This document shows positions 42,413 to 50,330 of a stretch of DNA of 64,000 nucleotides, one piece after another (position 1 is the stretch's first letter; the number at the start of each line of letters is the position of its first letter). A program made the position numbers and the translations under genes. Origin of the DNA: CAZJHX01 sp964545715 (GTDB lineage: Bacteria > Myxococcota_A > UBA9042 > GCA-2863065); assembly GCA_964545715.1 (NCBI GenBank), contig CAZJHX010000050.1, forward strand, positions 1-64,000, written 5' to 3'. Below the pieces are notes generated by a model. The model saw only the letters and a program-made list of their open reading frames with translations. It was not told where the DNA came from and searched no databases.

Positions 42413-42428
42413 AGCAGCGGGTGTGCCA
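42413..42428 (-). promoter_or_regulatory. Candidate sigma-54 (-24/-12) promoter
   Basis: The minus strand reads TGGCACACCCGCTGCT: perfect TGGCAC, GG-N10-GC, and CTGCT for TTGCT. The predicted start near 42402 gives a leader of about 24 nt to the ATG at 42378, which has a good ribosome site. Confidence 0.65.
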
Positions 42429-42550
42429 ACCCGCGGGATCGGTCGCAGTGCCCTCTTCAGGCTCCGAACGGCGCGCTCAGGAGACATTTTAGGGGTGTGC
42501 AGTCCCCGAATCTGGTTTTGACGGGGTGGGGATCGCCGTCCCCGGCAGGC

Positions 42551-43162
42551 TCAGTCCTGTAGCGGGGGCGCCAGATCGTCCGCAAACACCTGATTGGCGA
42601 TGCTCGTGGACCGGCCGCAGGGGTCACTGACATCCAGCTTGACCTCCCACAATCCGCTGGGGTTGTAGTCCACGAAGACGACGATGCCGAACTCCTCGAT
42701 CGTGCCGTCCTCCAGCACCCGCAGCGGCGTGTTGCTGCCCAGCATCAGCTCGCGCGAGCCCATGGTGCGGACACAGTCTTCGCCCGCCGTGCCTTTCACG
42801 CCGCCCGCGCAGGCGCCGCCGGTGATGTGGTACAGCAGCTCAAACCGCACCTTCAGGGTGTCGTATTTATCCAGCGCGGCGTTGCCGATCCGCACACCCA
42901 TCCAGGCGTGCAGGCCGTCCTGAGAGCCGTGATGTATGCCGGGCAGCTCGTCCTCGGCAAGCGGCGTGAACTCGGCCTCGCCGTGGCCGATCGTGATCTC
43001 CAGGTCCCCGTCCGCCGTGCAGCGGTCGGGCCGCACAAACCCCTCGGTCTGGTTGGCGCAGTTGAACTTTTCGGTCACGCAGAGACTCTCGTCCTCGTCC
43101 GACCCGCACCCCACCGCTGCAACGGCGACAGCGACAACCAAAAACCGGGCGGTGGCGGTCAC
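42551..43162 (-). CDS. Lipoprotein of unknown function
   Basis: Lipoprotein of 203 aa starting at GTG in a GTGA overlap with the FG-GAP gene stop. Lipobox AAVGC, Cys19, then GSDEDE. Six Cys in the mature protein suggest disulfides. Residues ~80-180 look like one beta-sandwich (HAWMGVRIGNAALDKYDTL; IVVFVDYNPSGLWEVKLDVS quoted in part), and the C-terminal domain resembles that at the end of the protein at position 1-1055 in its text about changes in a measured quantity. No family is recognised. Translationally coupled, so it should act together with the FG-GAP lipoprotein. Confidence 0.7.
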   Translation of the reverse strand: MTATARFLVVAVAVAAVGCGSDEDESLCVTEKFNCANQTEGFVRPDRCTADGDLEITIGHGEAEFTPLAEDELPGIHHGSQDGLHAWMGVRIGNAALDKYDTLKVRFELLYHITGGACAGGVKGTAGEDCVRTMGSRELMLGSNTPLRVLEDGTIEEFGIVVFVDYNPSGLWEVKLDVSDPCGRSTSIANQVFADDLAPPLQD

Positions 43163-45363
43163 TCGCAGTCGGTCTCCGCCCAGACCATCAGGTTGTTCTG
43201 CTCGTCGCACTCGGGCTGCAGCCCGGCGCCCATGCCCGTATCGTCGACCACCAGCCTGAAGCCGCCTGCGCCCACGATGGCGGCCGGGAAGTCCACAGCC
43301 ATCGCGATCTGCGTCCCCGGCCCGACCGCCGACGGCAGCGCAAACGTGCCCGCCAGCGCATCGCTGTCCATCGCATAAGCCGAGACGGACAGCCCCTCGA
43401 ATGTCGGCAGGCTGCCCTGGTTGCCGATCAGCGCCGTGGCCGAGATCGTGTCCTCGTCGCCACACCCGGTCCAGCACGCCTCGACGATCTCGATCGTCAG
43501 GTCCACCGCCGCCTTGTCCACCGCCGGACGCGCGCGGTACACGTTGTACACCTGCCAGGGCTTCTCCGGCTCGGCCGGCACCGTGCCGTCCGAGTTGATG
43601 TTTGTGACCGCGAAGTCGTGCACGTGCCACGTCGTGCCGCTCTTCATCCAGCCGTTCTCTTTGTGGCCCAGCACGGTGATCCCGCGCCACCCGCCGCCGC
43701 CTGCGTTGTTGTTGCTGGCGATGACGATCTCCGCGCTGCCGTCGTTATCCACGTCCGCCACCACCGGGTACTCCCACAGCGTGCCGGACGCATGCCCGGT
43801 CGTCTTGTGGTCCAGCGCGCCCGTCGCCCCGTTGAAGACGTGGAACGCGATCTCATCGGCAAACAGCAGCTCGTAGATGCCGTCGCCGTTGAAGTCGTAG
43901 CCCGAGCACCCGGCAAGCCCCGAGCTGTCCTTGACGGGCGCCGTCCACAGCACGTTGCCGTCCAGGGTCACCATCTGCACCGTGCCCGACGACGCCCAGG
44001 CGATCTCGGCCGCGCCGTCGCCGTTGAAGTCCGCCACGCAGGGCGGCCCCGGTTTGCTGGTCCCGACGCTTTTGCTGACCAGCTGCGTGCCGTCGCTGTC
44101 ATACACCGCGTATTGGCCGCCGCCGATCATCGCGACCTCGCCACCCGGGTCCCCGTCGTAGTCCACGATCGCCGACCAGTGGCCAAACGACCCGGTCACG
44201 CCCGCGCTCCACTCCTGCCCCTTGGACAGGCTGTAGCAGGTGTTGCCGATGATGAGCTCCTGCTCGCCGTCCAGGTCGATGTCGCCCACGGCCGGCATTC
44301 GGAACGCGATGCTGCTCGTCACGGCAAAGGTCTTCTCCACGACTCCGGTGACGCCGTCGATGACCACGTTGTCCGCGATGACCTCCGCGGTTCCGTCGCC
44401 GTCCAGATCGGCCACCGTCGCTTGCGGGCCCACGGCGTTGGAGCCCGGCGCGGTCCACAGCTCCTTGCCGGTGTGATCCATAGCGATGACGTCGCCGTTG
44501 AGGGCAAAGGCGATGATGTCGGTCTGCCCGTCGCCGTCCACATCGGCCAGCGCGTGGCCGCCGTCGCCGCTGAAGCCGGGCTTGTTCCACAGCTCCGCGC
44601 CCGTCGCGCCGTCCAGAATCACCAGATTGGCCGCGCCCTGCCAGGCGGAGGAGTACGCGATGGCCGCGATGTCCGGCGTGTCGTTGTCATCTATCTTTCC
44701 GTCGCCGTTGTCGTCACTCAGGTTGCCGACGGCGGGCATCACGATGACGTCCTTGGCGCCGCCGTTGCCCTCCCACTGCCACTCGATGACGATGTTCCAC
44801 GGGTCCTCGGTCAGGTCTTTGGCATCCACCGACGTGCAGGCGTCATCGATCGCGATCTCGCCCGGCTCGGGGAGCTGCAGATCACACTCTTTTTTGCACA
44901 GGTCGCCCAGGTTCAGCTTGTAGTCCGGGTCGCAGGGATCGATGCACACGCCCTGCAGGCACACGAACCCGGTCAGCGAGCAGTCCTCCGTCAGCTCCCA
45001 GGCCTCGCCCGCGGCGTCGCAGGTCTCGGCCAGGTTCTCCGTGCAGCGGCGCGCGCCTGGGAAGCAGTTGACGCACTCGCCCTCGATGCAGAAGCCGCTC
45101 GGGCACTCGGATCCCTCGACGCAGCCACCGGGCGGCGGCACGTCAGGCACGTCCTCGGGCGCTTCGATGCCGTCGGGCGCATCAGCGACCACATCGGAGG
45201 TCGGCTCAGTGTCGGTGTCGGCGGCCACCGGGGTATCGGTGGGCGTCTGCGCATCGCCGGGCGGCTTGGCTGCATCCCCCTTGCCGCGGCGACTGGAGCC
45301 GCGCGGGGACGAGCACGCGCTAACAAGAAGGGTGAGCAGAGCGATGGCGGCAAGAGTTCTCAC
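43159..45363 (-). CDS. FG-GAP/VCBS repeat lipoprotein
   Basis: Lipoprotein of 734 aa: lipobox LVSAC, Cys17, then a D/T/P/A-rich acidic linker to ~75. A Cys-rich segment follows (~80-150: CPSGFCIEGECVNC). The main part (about 190-590) carries FG-GAP type calcium-binding repeats with D-x-D-x-D-G motifs (DVDGDGQTD, DLDGDGTAE, DFNGDGAAE, DNDGSAE), forming an integrin-alpha-like propeller. The C-terminal domain (~620-730) looks like a CARDB-type beta-sandwich. Likely an outer-membrane binding protein. Operon with the gene at 43162. Confidence 0.85.
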   Translation of the reverse strand: MRTLAAIALLTLLVSACSSPRGSSRRGKGDAAKPPGDAQTPTDTPVAADTDTEPTSDVVADAPDGIEAPEDVPDVPPPGGCVEGSECPSGFCIEGECVNCFPGARRCTENLAETCDAAGEAWELTEDCSLTGFVCLQGVCIDPCDPDYKLNLGDLCKKECDLQLPEPGEIAIDDACTSVDAKDLTEDPWNIVIEWQWEGNGGAKDVIVMPAVGNLSDDNGDGKIDDNDTPDIAAIAYSSAWQGAANLVILDGATGAELWNKPGFSGDGGHALADVDGDGQTDIIAFALNGDVIAMDHTGKELWTAPGSNAVGPQATVADLDGDGTAEVIADNVVIDGVTGVVEKTFAVTSSIAFRMPAVGDIDLDGEQELIIGNTCYSLSKGQEWSAGVTGSFGHWSAIVDYDGDPGGEVAMIGGGQYAVYDSDGTQLVSKSVGTSKPGPPCVADFNGDGAAEIAWASSGTVQMVTLDGNVLWTAPVKDSSGLAGCSGYDFNGDGIYELLFADEIAFHVFNGATGALDHKTTGHASGTLWEYPVVADVDNDGSAEIVIASNNNAGGGGWRGITVLGHKENGWMKSGTTWHVHDFAVTNINSDGTVPAEPEKPWQVYNVYRARPAVDKAAVDLTIEIVEACWTGCGDEDTISATALIGNQGSLPTFEGLSVSAYAMDSDALAGTFALPSAVGPGTQIAMAVDFPAAIVGAGGFRLVVDDTGMGAGLQPECDEQNNLMVWAETDCE

Positions 45364-45405
45364 CGGTGCAGTCTACTCAATTGCGTCGATTTCTTCCGTA
45401 GCTGA

Positions 45406-45819
45406 TTACATCCGCATCAGCCAGCCGGGGAAGCCGTCGCGGTACTCAGAGACCTGAGCGAATCCGGCGTCGACAGCCTTGGCGGCGGCCTGCTGCGTGT
45501 GTTTGCTGACCAGCCCGGCGCCGTAGAAGATCACGTGCGCGGAGCGGCGCTGGGTGAGCTTGGCGAAGGCGGTGGCGTCTGCGACCGGCGCGTTGATGGC
45601 GCCGTCGATGTGGCCCTGAGCGTAGTCGGCTGCGCTGCGGACGTCCACGAGCAGCGCGCCCTTGGTGAGCGCCGCTTTGACCTGGGACCAGTTGAGATCG
45701 CGGACCTCGCTCTGCGTCGTCGCAGAGGTGCCCGACGCGGTCGTCGTGTTTGTGGTGGTCGTCGTGGCGCAGCCAACGGACAGGAAGGCGATGGAGATGG
45801 CGATAGATAGGGATTTCAA
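45406..45819 (-). CDS. Rhodanese-fold lipoprotein without the catalytic cysteine
   Basis: Protein of 137 aa starting at TTG (GAGG 8 nt upstream); an upstream TTG gives a longer tail but no signal character. Lipobox LSVGC with Cys17, then a Thr-rich linker. Residues ~40-135 match a rhodanese domain (GALLVDVRSAADYAQGHIDGAINAP), but the active-site loop reads VIFYGAGLVSKH where active enzymes have CxxGxRS. It therefore cannot be a sulfurtransferase and is probably a binding or structural domain. Confidence 0.8.
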   Translation of the reverse strand: MKSLSIAISIAFLSVGCATTTTTNTTTASGTSATTQSEVRDLNWSQVKAALTKGALLVDVRSAADYAQGHIDGAINAPVADATAFAKLTQRRSAHVIFYGAGLVSKHTQQAAAKAVDAGFAQVSEYRDGFPGWLMRM

Positions 45820-45934
45820 AGTGTGAGCCTCAACCTCTACTCGGGGTACTACCAAGGTCAGCTAGAACAACGACGGCGGTATACCATCTCGGACGTCCGT
45901 TCGGAAGCTTCTTTTTCGATTTTCGCGGGTCAGG

Positions 45935-46333
45935 TCAGGTCTCCTCAAACTCCAGCGACAGTGAGTTGATGCAGTAGCGCAGCCCCGTGGGGCGCGGGCC
46001 GTCTTCGAACACGTGGCCCAGGTGCGAGCCGCAGCGCTTGCAGGTGGCCTCGGTACGCACCATGCCGTGAGACATATCGCTCACGGTGTCCACGGCGTCG
46101 CTGTCCGCAGGCGCGAAGAAGCTCGGCCAGCCGCTGCCCGACTCGTATTTCGCGTCGGACCGAAAGAGCAGCTGCCCGCAGCCCGCGCAGCAGTAGCTGC
46201 CGGCCGCCTTGTTGTAATAGAGCTTGCCCGTGAAGGCGCGCTCGGTGCCGGACTCCCGCAGCACAGCGTACTGGTCCGGGGTCAGGCGCTCACGCCACTC
46301 TGCGTCTGTCTTGGGGACATCCCTGTCAGCCAT
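45935..46333 (-). CDS. msrB: Peptide-methionine (R)-S-oxide reductase
   Basis: Protein of 132 aa, the usual length. It repairs methionine-R-sulfoxide in proteins. The zinc site consists of C49-AGC52 and C98-KRC101. The catalytic Cys is C121 in RYCINSLSLEF, and the family motifs FTGKLYYNKAAG, GSGWPSFFAP and HLGHVFEDG are present. No signal peptide is seen, so cytoplasmic. It ends a possible short operon with the gene at 48730 (12-nt gap). Confidence 0.95.
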   Translation of the reverse strand: MADRDVPKTDAEWRERLTPDQYAVLRESGTERAFTGKLYYNKAAGSYCCAGCGQLLFRSDAKYESGSGWPSFFAPADSDAVDTVSDMSHGMVRTEATCKRCGSHLGHVFEDGPRPTGLRYCINSLSLEFEET

Positions 46334-46345
46334 GGGGTGTGACTC

Positions 46346-48730
46346 CTAGAACGTCACGATGATCAGATAACCCTGATCATCGCCCGCCCAGCAGGCGACC
46401 TGGATCAGGTACTCCGACGCGCCGCCCAGCACGTTGAGCTCGTCCGGCCCCTCACCCAGCGCCATCGCGTCTTCGTAGGTCGCCAGCGCGGTCTCGCCCG
46501 CCACGTCCAGGAAGTAGTAATCCGCATCGGCCAGCTCGTTCCACTTCATCTCCACCGTGATGGTCATGTCGCTGGGAAAGAACATGCTCATGATGTCGCT
46601 GTCGCCGACGTAGTTGTTGCCCTCATTGCCGCAGATCATGCCGCCGCGGATGCAGAACCCCGGCGCCGACAGCTCGGGCAGCACCTGCGCCGTCTCTTCG
46701 GTGTTGTTCAGCTCGTCATCGTCGATCACCAAGAAGCCGTCGGGGCAGCCCTCGACCGCCGGGAAGTCATCCGCCTCCACGCCGCCCGCGGAGGTGGAGG
46801 GGGTGTCCACGCCGGCGCACACGCCGAACGGCTCTGCGCACTCCTGGGTCAGTGCGCCCAGGCAGTCCTTGCAGTCGTCGGTGGTCCAGTCGGCGTCACA
46901 CGACTCGGCGCAGCCCGTCATCAGGCACTGCATGGTGTCGGTCACGCATGCGCCGCAGGTCTCGCCGAGCTCAAACTCGGCGATGCACTCCGTCAGACAC
47001 GCGGCGACGTCCTCGTTGCCGCCGCAGCCGGTCTGACAGTCCACCGACTTGCCCGCGTCGTTGGCGGCCCCGGCGCTCTCCAGCTCGGCGTCCGTGCAGC
47101 CGGCCGGCTCGACGTGCAGCGTGAACGGGCCGGCCTCATCGGTGTCGTACCCGTCCACCACAAAGAAGTAGGTCTTGTCCGCCTCGGCGGTGACGCGCAC
47201 CCGGTTGTTGGGATTGTTGAAGAAGTCCTTGCCCATCAGGCAGCTGCCGTCGCCGATCGGGCACCCCTCGGTCGCGTACAGGATGTTGGGCCGGCAGCTC
47301 TCGGCCTCGCACGCCGGGTCGTCCTCGATCTTCTCCAGCCACGCGGTCAGCGTGATGGCCTCGGTCGCCGGATACGTGAAGACCACGTCGGGCGCCTCGC
47401 CGTCCTCGCTGGTCCCCACGCAGCCGTTCTCCGTGTAGTAGTCGTCCGCGCCACCCTGGGTCTGGCCGGTCACCACGAACGGCAGCGGATCGACGACCGA
47501 GGCCGTCTCGCACGTGTCGTTGTCCGCGTACGCCGGCGTCAGGCACTCGCTCTGATCCGCGCCGCAGTAGCCCGCCGTCGTGCAGCTTCCGCAGTCACCC
47601 TCGCAGCCATTGTCCCCGCACACTTTGCCGTCGCACTGCGGCACACAGCACTCCAGCGACAGGTCAAACGTGCCCGTGTACCCCTGATAGCCGTCCACCA
47701 CGATGTGATAGACGTCGCCTGCGGAGGCCTGCACCTTGGCGTTGTCCAGCCCAAAGGTGTCGCACGTGCCGGCGTCGCACACGCCCGCCTCGGCCTCCTT
47801 GAGGACCAGCACGTCAAGGTCGTCGCCCTCGGTAGCGGGGACGCTGATCGTCAGCACCTGATCCACCTCGCTTGTGAACGTGTAGATCATCTCGGGGCCG
47901 CTGTAGTCGCTCGGGTTACACGTGGTCGCGAACAGGTCGTTTGTGCTGCCCTCGCCCGCGACGTCTACGCCTGTCAGCGCGTCACCGCAGGCCAGTGTCT
48001 TGGTCGGCGAGCACAGCTGGGCGCCGCACTGGCCGGTCTCGTAGTTGCAAAGCGTGTCCTCGCACTCGCCGCAGGTGCCGCCACAGCCGTCGCCGCCGCA
48101 CTGCTTGCCCTCGCACGACGGGGTGCAGCACGTGATCTCCAGCTCGTAGGCGCCCGATTTCCCCTGGAAGTTGTCCAGCGTGACGAACTGCGGCGCACCG
48201 GCCTCCATGCTGACGGTCGCCGCGCCCTCGCCGAACTCGCACTCGCTGGGGTTGCACTCCCCGGCGCCGGTGTCCTTGAGCCAGTACACGTCAAACCCCT
48301 CGACCGCGCTGGAGATGACCGTGGCCGTGACCTGCTGGGCCGCGTCGATCTCCACGAGATACGTTGCCTCCGGAGACGCGGTGTAGTCGTCGCCGAAGCC
48401 GCAGCCGTACTCGCTGATCTGCCCCATGCCCTCGCTGGTGTGGGTTGAGCCGCTGATCACGTTGCCGCACGTCAGCTTCTGCAGCACGGTGCAGGCGCCC
48501 GCCGGCTGTGGGTACTCCGGCCGCTCACCCGTGTCTTCGGTGCCGGTCGGGGCGGTGGTGTCCGTCGTGTCCGTGTCTTCGGTGTCCTCGGTGCCGGTCG
48601 TCGTGGTGTCGTCGGTGCCGGTGGTCGTCGTGTCGTCCCCCGTGTCCGTCGTTCCCGTCGTATCGCTGGAGCACGCAGCCGCTCCCAGCCCCAACGTCAT
48701 CGCACACACCCACACTGCCGTTGCTCGCAT
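46346..48730 (-). CDS. Large Cys-rich lipoprotein with CxGKxCGxDGC repeats
   Basis: Lipoprotein of 794 aa: lipobox GAAAC, Cys20, then a low-complexity T/D/E/G linker (TGTDDTTTTGTEDTED). The body has two similar units of about 140 aa joined by a repeated Cys module (CEGKQCGGDGCGGTCGEC; CDGKVCGDNGCEGDCGSC), resembling a bacterial pre-peptidase-type beta-sandwich in each unit (VEIDAAQQVTATVISS; FTSEVDQVLTISVPA). A third, larger C-terminal region contains six-Cys helical modules (CLTECIAEFELGETCGACV). Start chosen at the second of two tandem ATGs (GAGGG precedes). Surface or periplasmic; no enzyme motif. Confidence 0.8.
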   Translation of the reverse strand: MRATAVWVCAMTLGLGAAACSSDTTGTTDTGDDTTTTGTDDTTTTGTEDTEDTDTTDTTAPTGTEDTGERPEYPQPAGACTVLQKLTCGNVISGSTHTSEGMGQISEYGCGFGDDYTASPEATYLVEIDAAQQVTATVISSAVEGFDVYWLKDTGAGECNPSECEFGEGAATVSMEAGAPQFVTLDNFQGKSGAYELEITCCTPSCEGKQCGGDGCGGTCGECEDTLCNYETGQCGAQLCSPTKTLACGDALTGVDVAGEGSTNDLFATTCNPSDYSGPEMIYTFTSEVDQVLTISVPATEGDDLDVLVLKEAEAGVCDAGTCDTFGLDNAKVQASAGDVYHIVVDGYQGYTGTFDLSLECCVPQCDGKVCGDNGCEGDCGSCTTAGYCGADQSECLTPAYADNDTCETASVVDPLPFVVTGQTQGGADDYYTENGCVGTSEDGEAPDVVFTYPATEAITLTAWLEKIEDDPACEAESCRPNILYATEGCPIGDGSCLMGKDFFNNPNNRVRVTAEADKTYFFVVDGYDTDEAGPFTLHVEPAGCTDAELESAGAANDAGKSVDCQTGCGGNEDVAACLTECIAEFELGETCGACVTDTMQCLMTGCAESCDADWTTDDCKDCLGALTQECAEPFGVCAGVDTPSTSAGGVEADDFPAVEGCPDGFLVIDDDELNNTEETAQVLPELSAPGFCIRGGMICGNEGNNYVGDSDIMSMFFPSDMTITVEMKWNELADADYYFLDVAGETALATYEDAMALGEGPDELNVLGGASEYLIQVACWAGDDQGYLIIVTF

Positions 48731-48820
48731 CATGCCCTCGCCTGTCGTGATTTCGCCTCCCGGCGGATCTAGCACATCGCCGCCACCGCTTGCACGGGCT
48801 CATCTGCTACTCTGCGCGCC

Positions 48821-49720
48821 GTGTCCAACAGCGTGTTCATCACCGCGTTCGTCGGTATCCAGGCCGGGTTCATCGCGGCGGACCTGGTCGACCGCCACCT
48901 GACGCGCCGCACCCGCTACGACGGCGACGCCCTGCGACCGGCGACCGTCGGCTTTCTGCTCGGCATCATCGCGCTGTATCTGGCCATTCAGGTCGGGCTG
49001 ATGAGCCTGGCCCCGCGCGCCGAGGCCATGATGAGCGGGGTTCAGTCCTGGCTGTCCGAGCGACTGGCCGCCCCCGCCGCGGACACGCCGATGACCCCCG
49101 CCGCTTTCGCGCTCGTGTGCGTCGTGGCCTTCTACCTCGGCGGGCTCGTCGACTATCTGGTGCATCGCTTCTTCAACCACAGTCGCCCGTTTTGGTGGAC
49201 GCACGAGTATCACCACCTGCCCAACCAGGTCTTTGTCGCGCTTCCGGGGCTCTCGGTGCGCCCGTTCTCGGTTTTTACGGCCATCCCGACGGCGTTTGCC
49301 ACCATCTGCGTGGCGTACGGGGTCATCGTCGCGGCCGGCTGGCCGCTGTGGAGCCTGGAGCCGCTCAAGGTGGTGATCCTGCTGAACACCTTGATTCTGA
49401 CGTCCAGCCACTCGTCTTTTCTTCGGCGGTGGTGGTGGCCGCATCGCGTGCTGCGCCTGCTGGGCATGACCACGCCGCAGGAGCATCTGGTGCACCACAT
49501 GGTCGACCGGCCGGGCAACTACGGAAATATGGTCACAGCGTGGGACCGTCTCTTCGGCACCTATCTCGATCCGGCCGCTGCCAAGAATCGCGATCAGCCC
49601 CTGGGCCTCGGCTACGATCAGGACTTTCTCGGCGCGGTCACCCTGGGTCGCTTCAAGCTCTCGCCGGGAGTCCGTGAGCGCTTTCAGCTCGCCCGGTATT
49701 GCAACATCGATCGCCCATAG
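48821..49720 (+). CDS. Fatty acid hydroxylase / sterol desaturase family membrane protein
   Basis: Protein of 299 aa (GTG start). Four to five membrane helices are visible (GFLLGIIALYLAIQVGL, ALVCVVAFYLGGLVDYL, AAGWPLWSLEPLKVVILL). Histidine clusters of the di-iron family are in place: HRFFNH, HEYHH (HxxHH), SSHSSF, and HLVHH (HxxHH), with the HHMVD end. Members hydroxylate or desaturate lipid chains or sterols at the inner membrane. The substrate is unknown. Ends 39 nt before the next gene. Confidence 0.85.
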   Translation: MSNSVFITAFVGIQAGFIAADLVDRHLTRRTRYDGDALRPATVGFLLGIIALYLAIQVGLMSLAPRAEAMMSGVQSWLSERLAAPAADTPMTPAAFALVCVVAFYLGGLVDYLVHRFFNHSRPFWWTHEYHHLPNQVFVALPGLSVRPFSVFTAIPTAFATICVAYGVIVAAGWPLWSLEPLKVVILLNTLILTSSHSSFLRRWWWPHRVLRLLGMTTPQEHLVHHMVDRPGNYGNMVTAWDRLFGTYLDPAAAKNRDQPLGLGYDQDFLGAVTLGRFKLSPGVRERFQLARYCNIDRP

Positions 49721-49759
49721 CTTAGAGTCGGTCGCACTGGACACAGAGTGGGAGGAGAA

Positions 49760-50323
49760 ATGCGGCTCAACACGTTTACTGCGCTTCTGTGCGCCGCCGG
49801 GCTCATGGCCTGTGGCGCTGACGACGACACCAAGACGGGCGACGAGCCCAGCGGCACCTGGGAGACGGGCGAATACACGCTCACCGCCAACAAGGTCGAC
49901 GATAAATGCCTGGACGGCGCGGCCGACATCGTGGCCATCCCCGACCAGGACGCGGGCACGCGCGAGTTCACCAACAAGCTGTCCTTCCCGGGCAGCGCCG
50001 ACGAGAGCTTTACCAGCAAGCTGGCGCTGGTGGCGCCGTTCACCGAGACCGACGTGACCTTCAAGAAGGGCGAGGGCAACACCTGGACCTGGGACCCCGC
50101 TCCGACCAACGTCGGCGTCGACCTGGGCGCGCTGAGCGACGGCTGGGCCAACTGCACCGCGGACTTCGAGTTCTCGGGCTCCTGGACGGCTGAAGAGGTC
50201 GGCGGCGTCGTGCGCTTCGTCGGGTCGACGGCGTTCACGGTGACCAAGGCCGACGGCGACGGCTGCCCCGAGCTGAACACGCCCCCGTGCTCCGTGACGC
50301 TCGACATGATCGCCACCAAGTAA
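49760..50323 (+). CDS. Small lipoprotein
   Basis: Lipoprotein of 187 aa: the ATG follows a strong site (GGGAGGAG, 4 nt spacing). Lipobox LMAC, Cys18, then GADDDTKTGDEPSG. The mature domain has paired Cys and a beta-rich pattern (FTVTKADGDGC; DFEFSGSWTAEEVGG). No family is recognised. The RND exporter gene begins about 7 nt after its stop, so they are probably one operon, which suggests a periplasmic partner. Confidence 0.75.
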   Translation: MRLNTFTALLCAAGLMACGADDDTKTGDEPSGTWETGEYTLTANKVDDKCLDGAADIVAIPDQDAGTREFTNKLSFPGSADESFTSKLALVAPFTETDVTFKKGEGNTWTWDPAPTNVGVDLGALSDGWANCTADFEFSGSWTAEEVGGVVRFVGSTAFTVTKADGDGCPELNTPPCSVTLDMIATK

Positions 50324-50330
50324 GCGGATA

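Noticed and set aside
42411..42435. GCGGGT-GTGCCA-ACCCGC hairpin as a terminator
   Set aside because: No T-run and it overlaps a strong sigma-54-like site; the palindrome is better explained as part of the promoter region.
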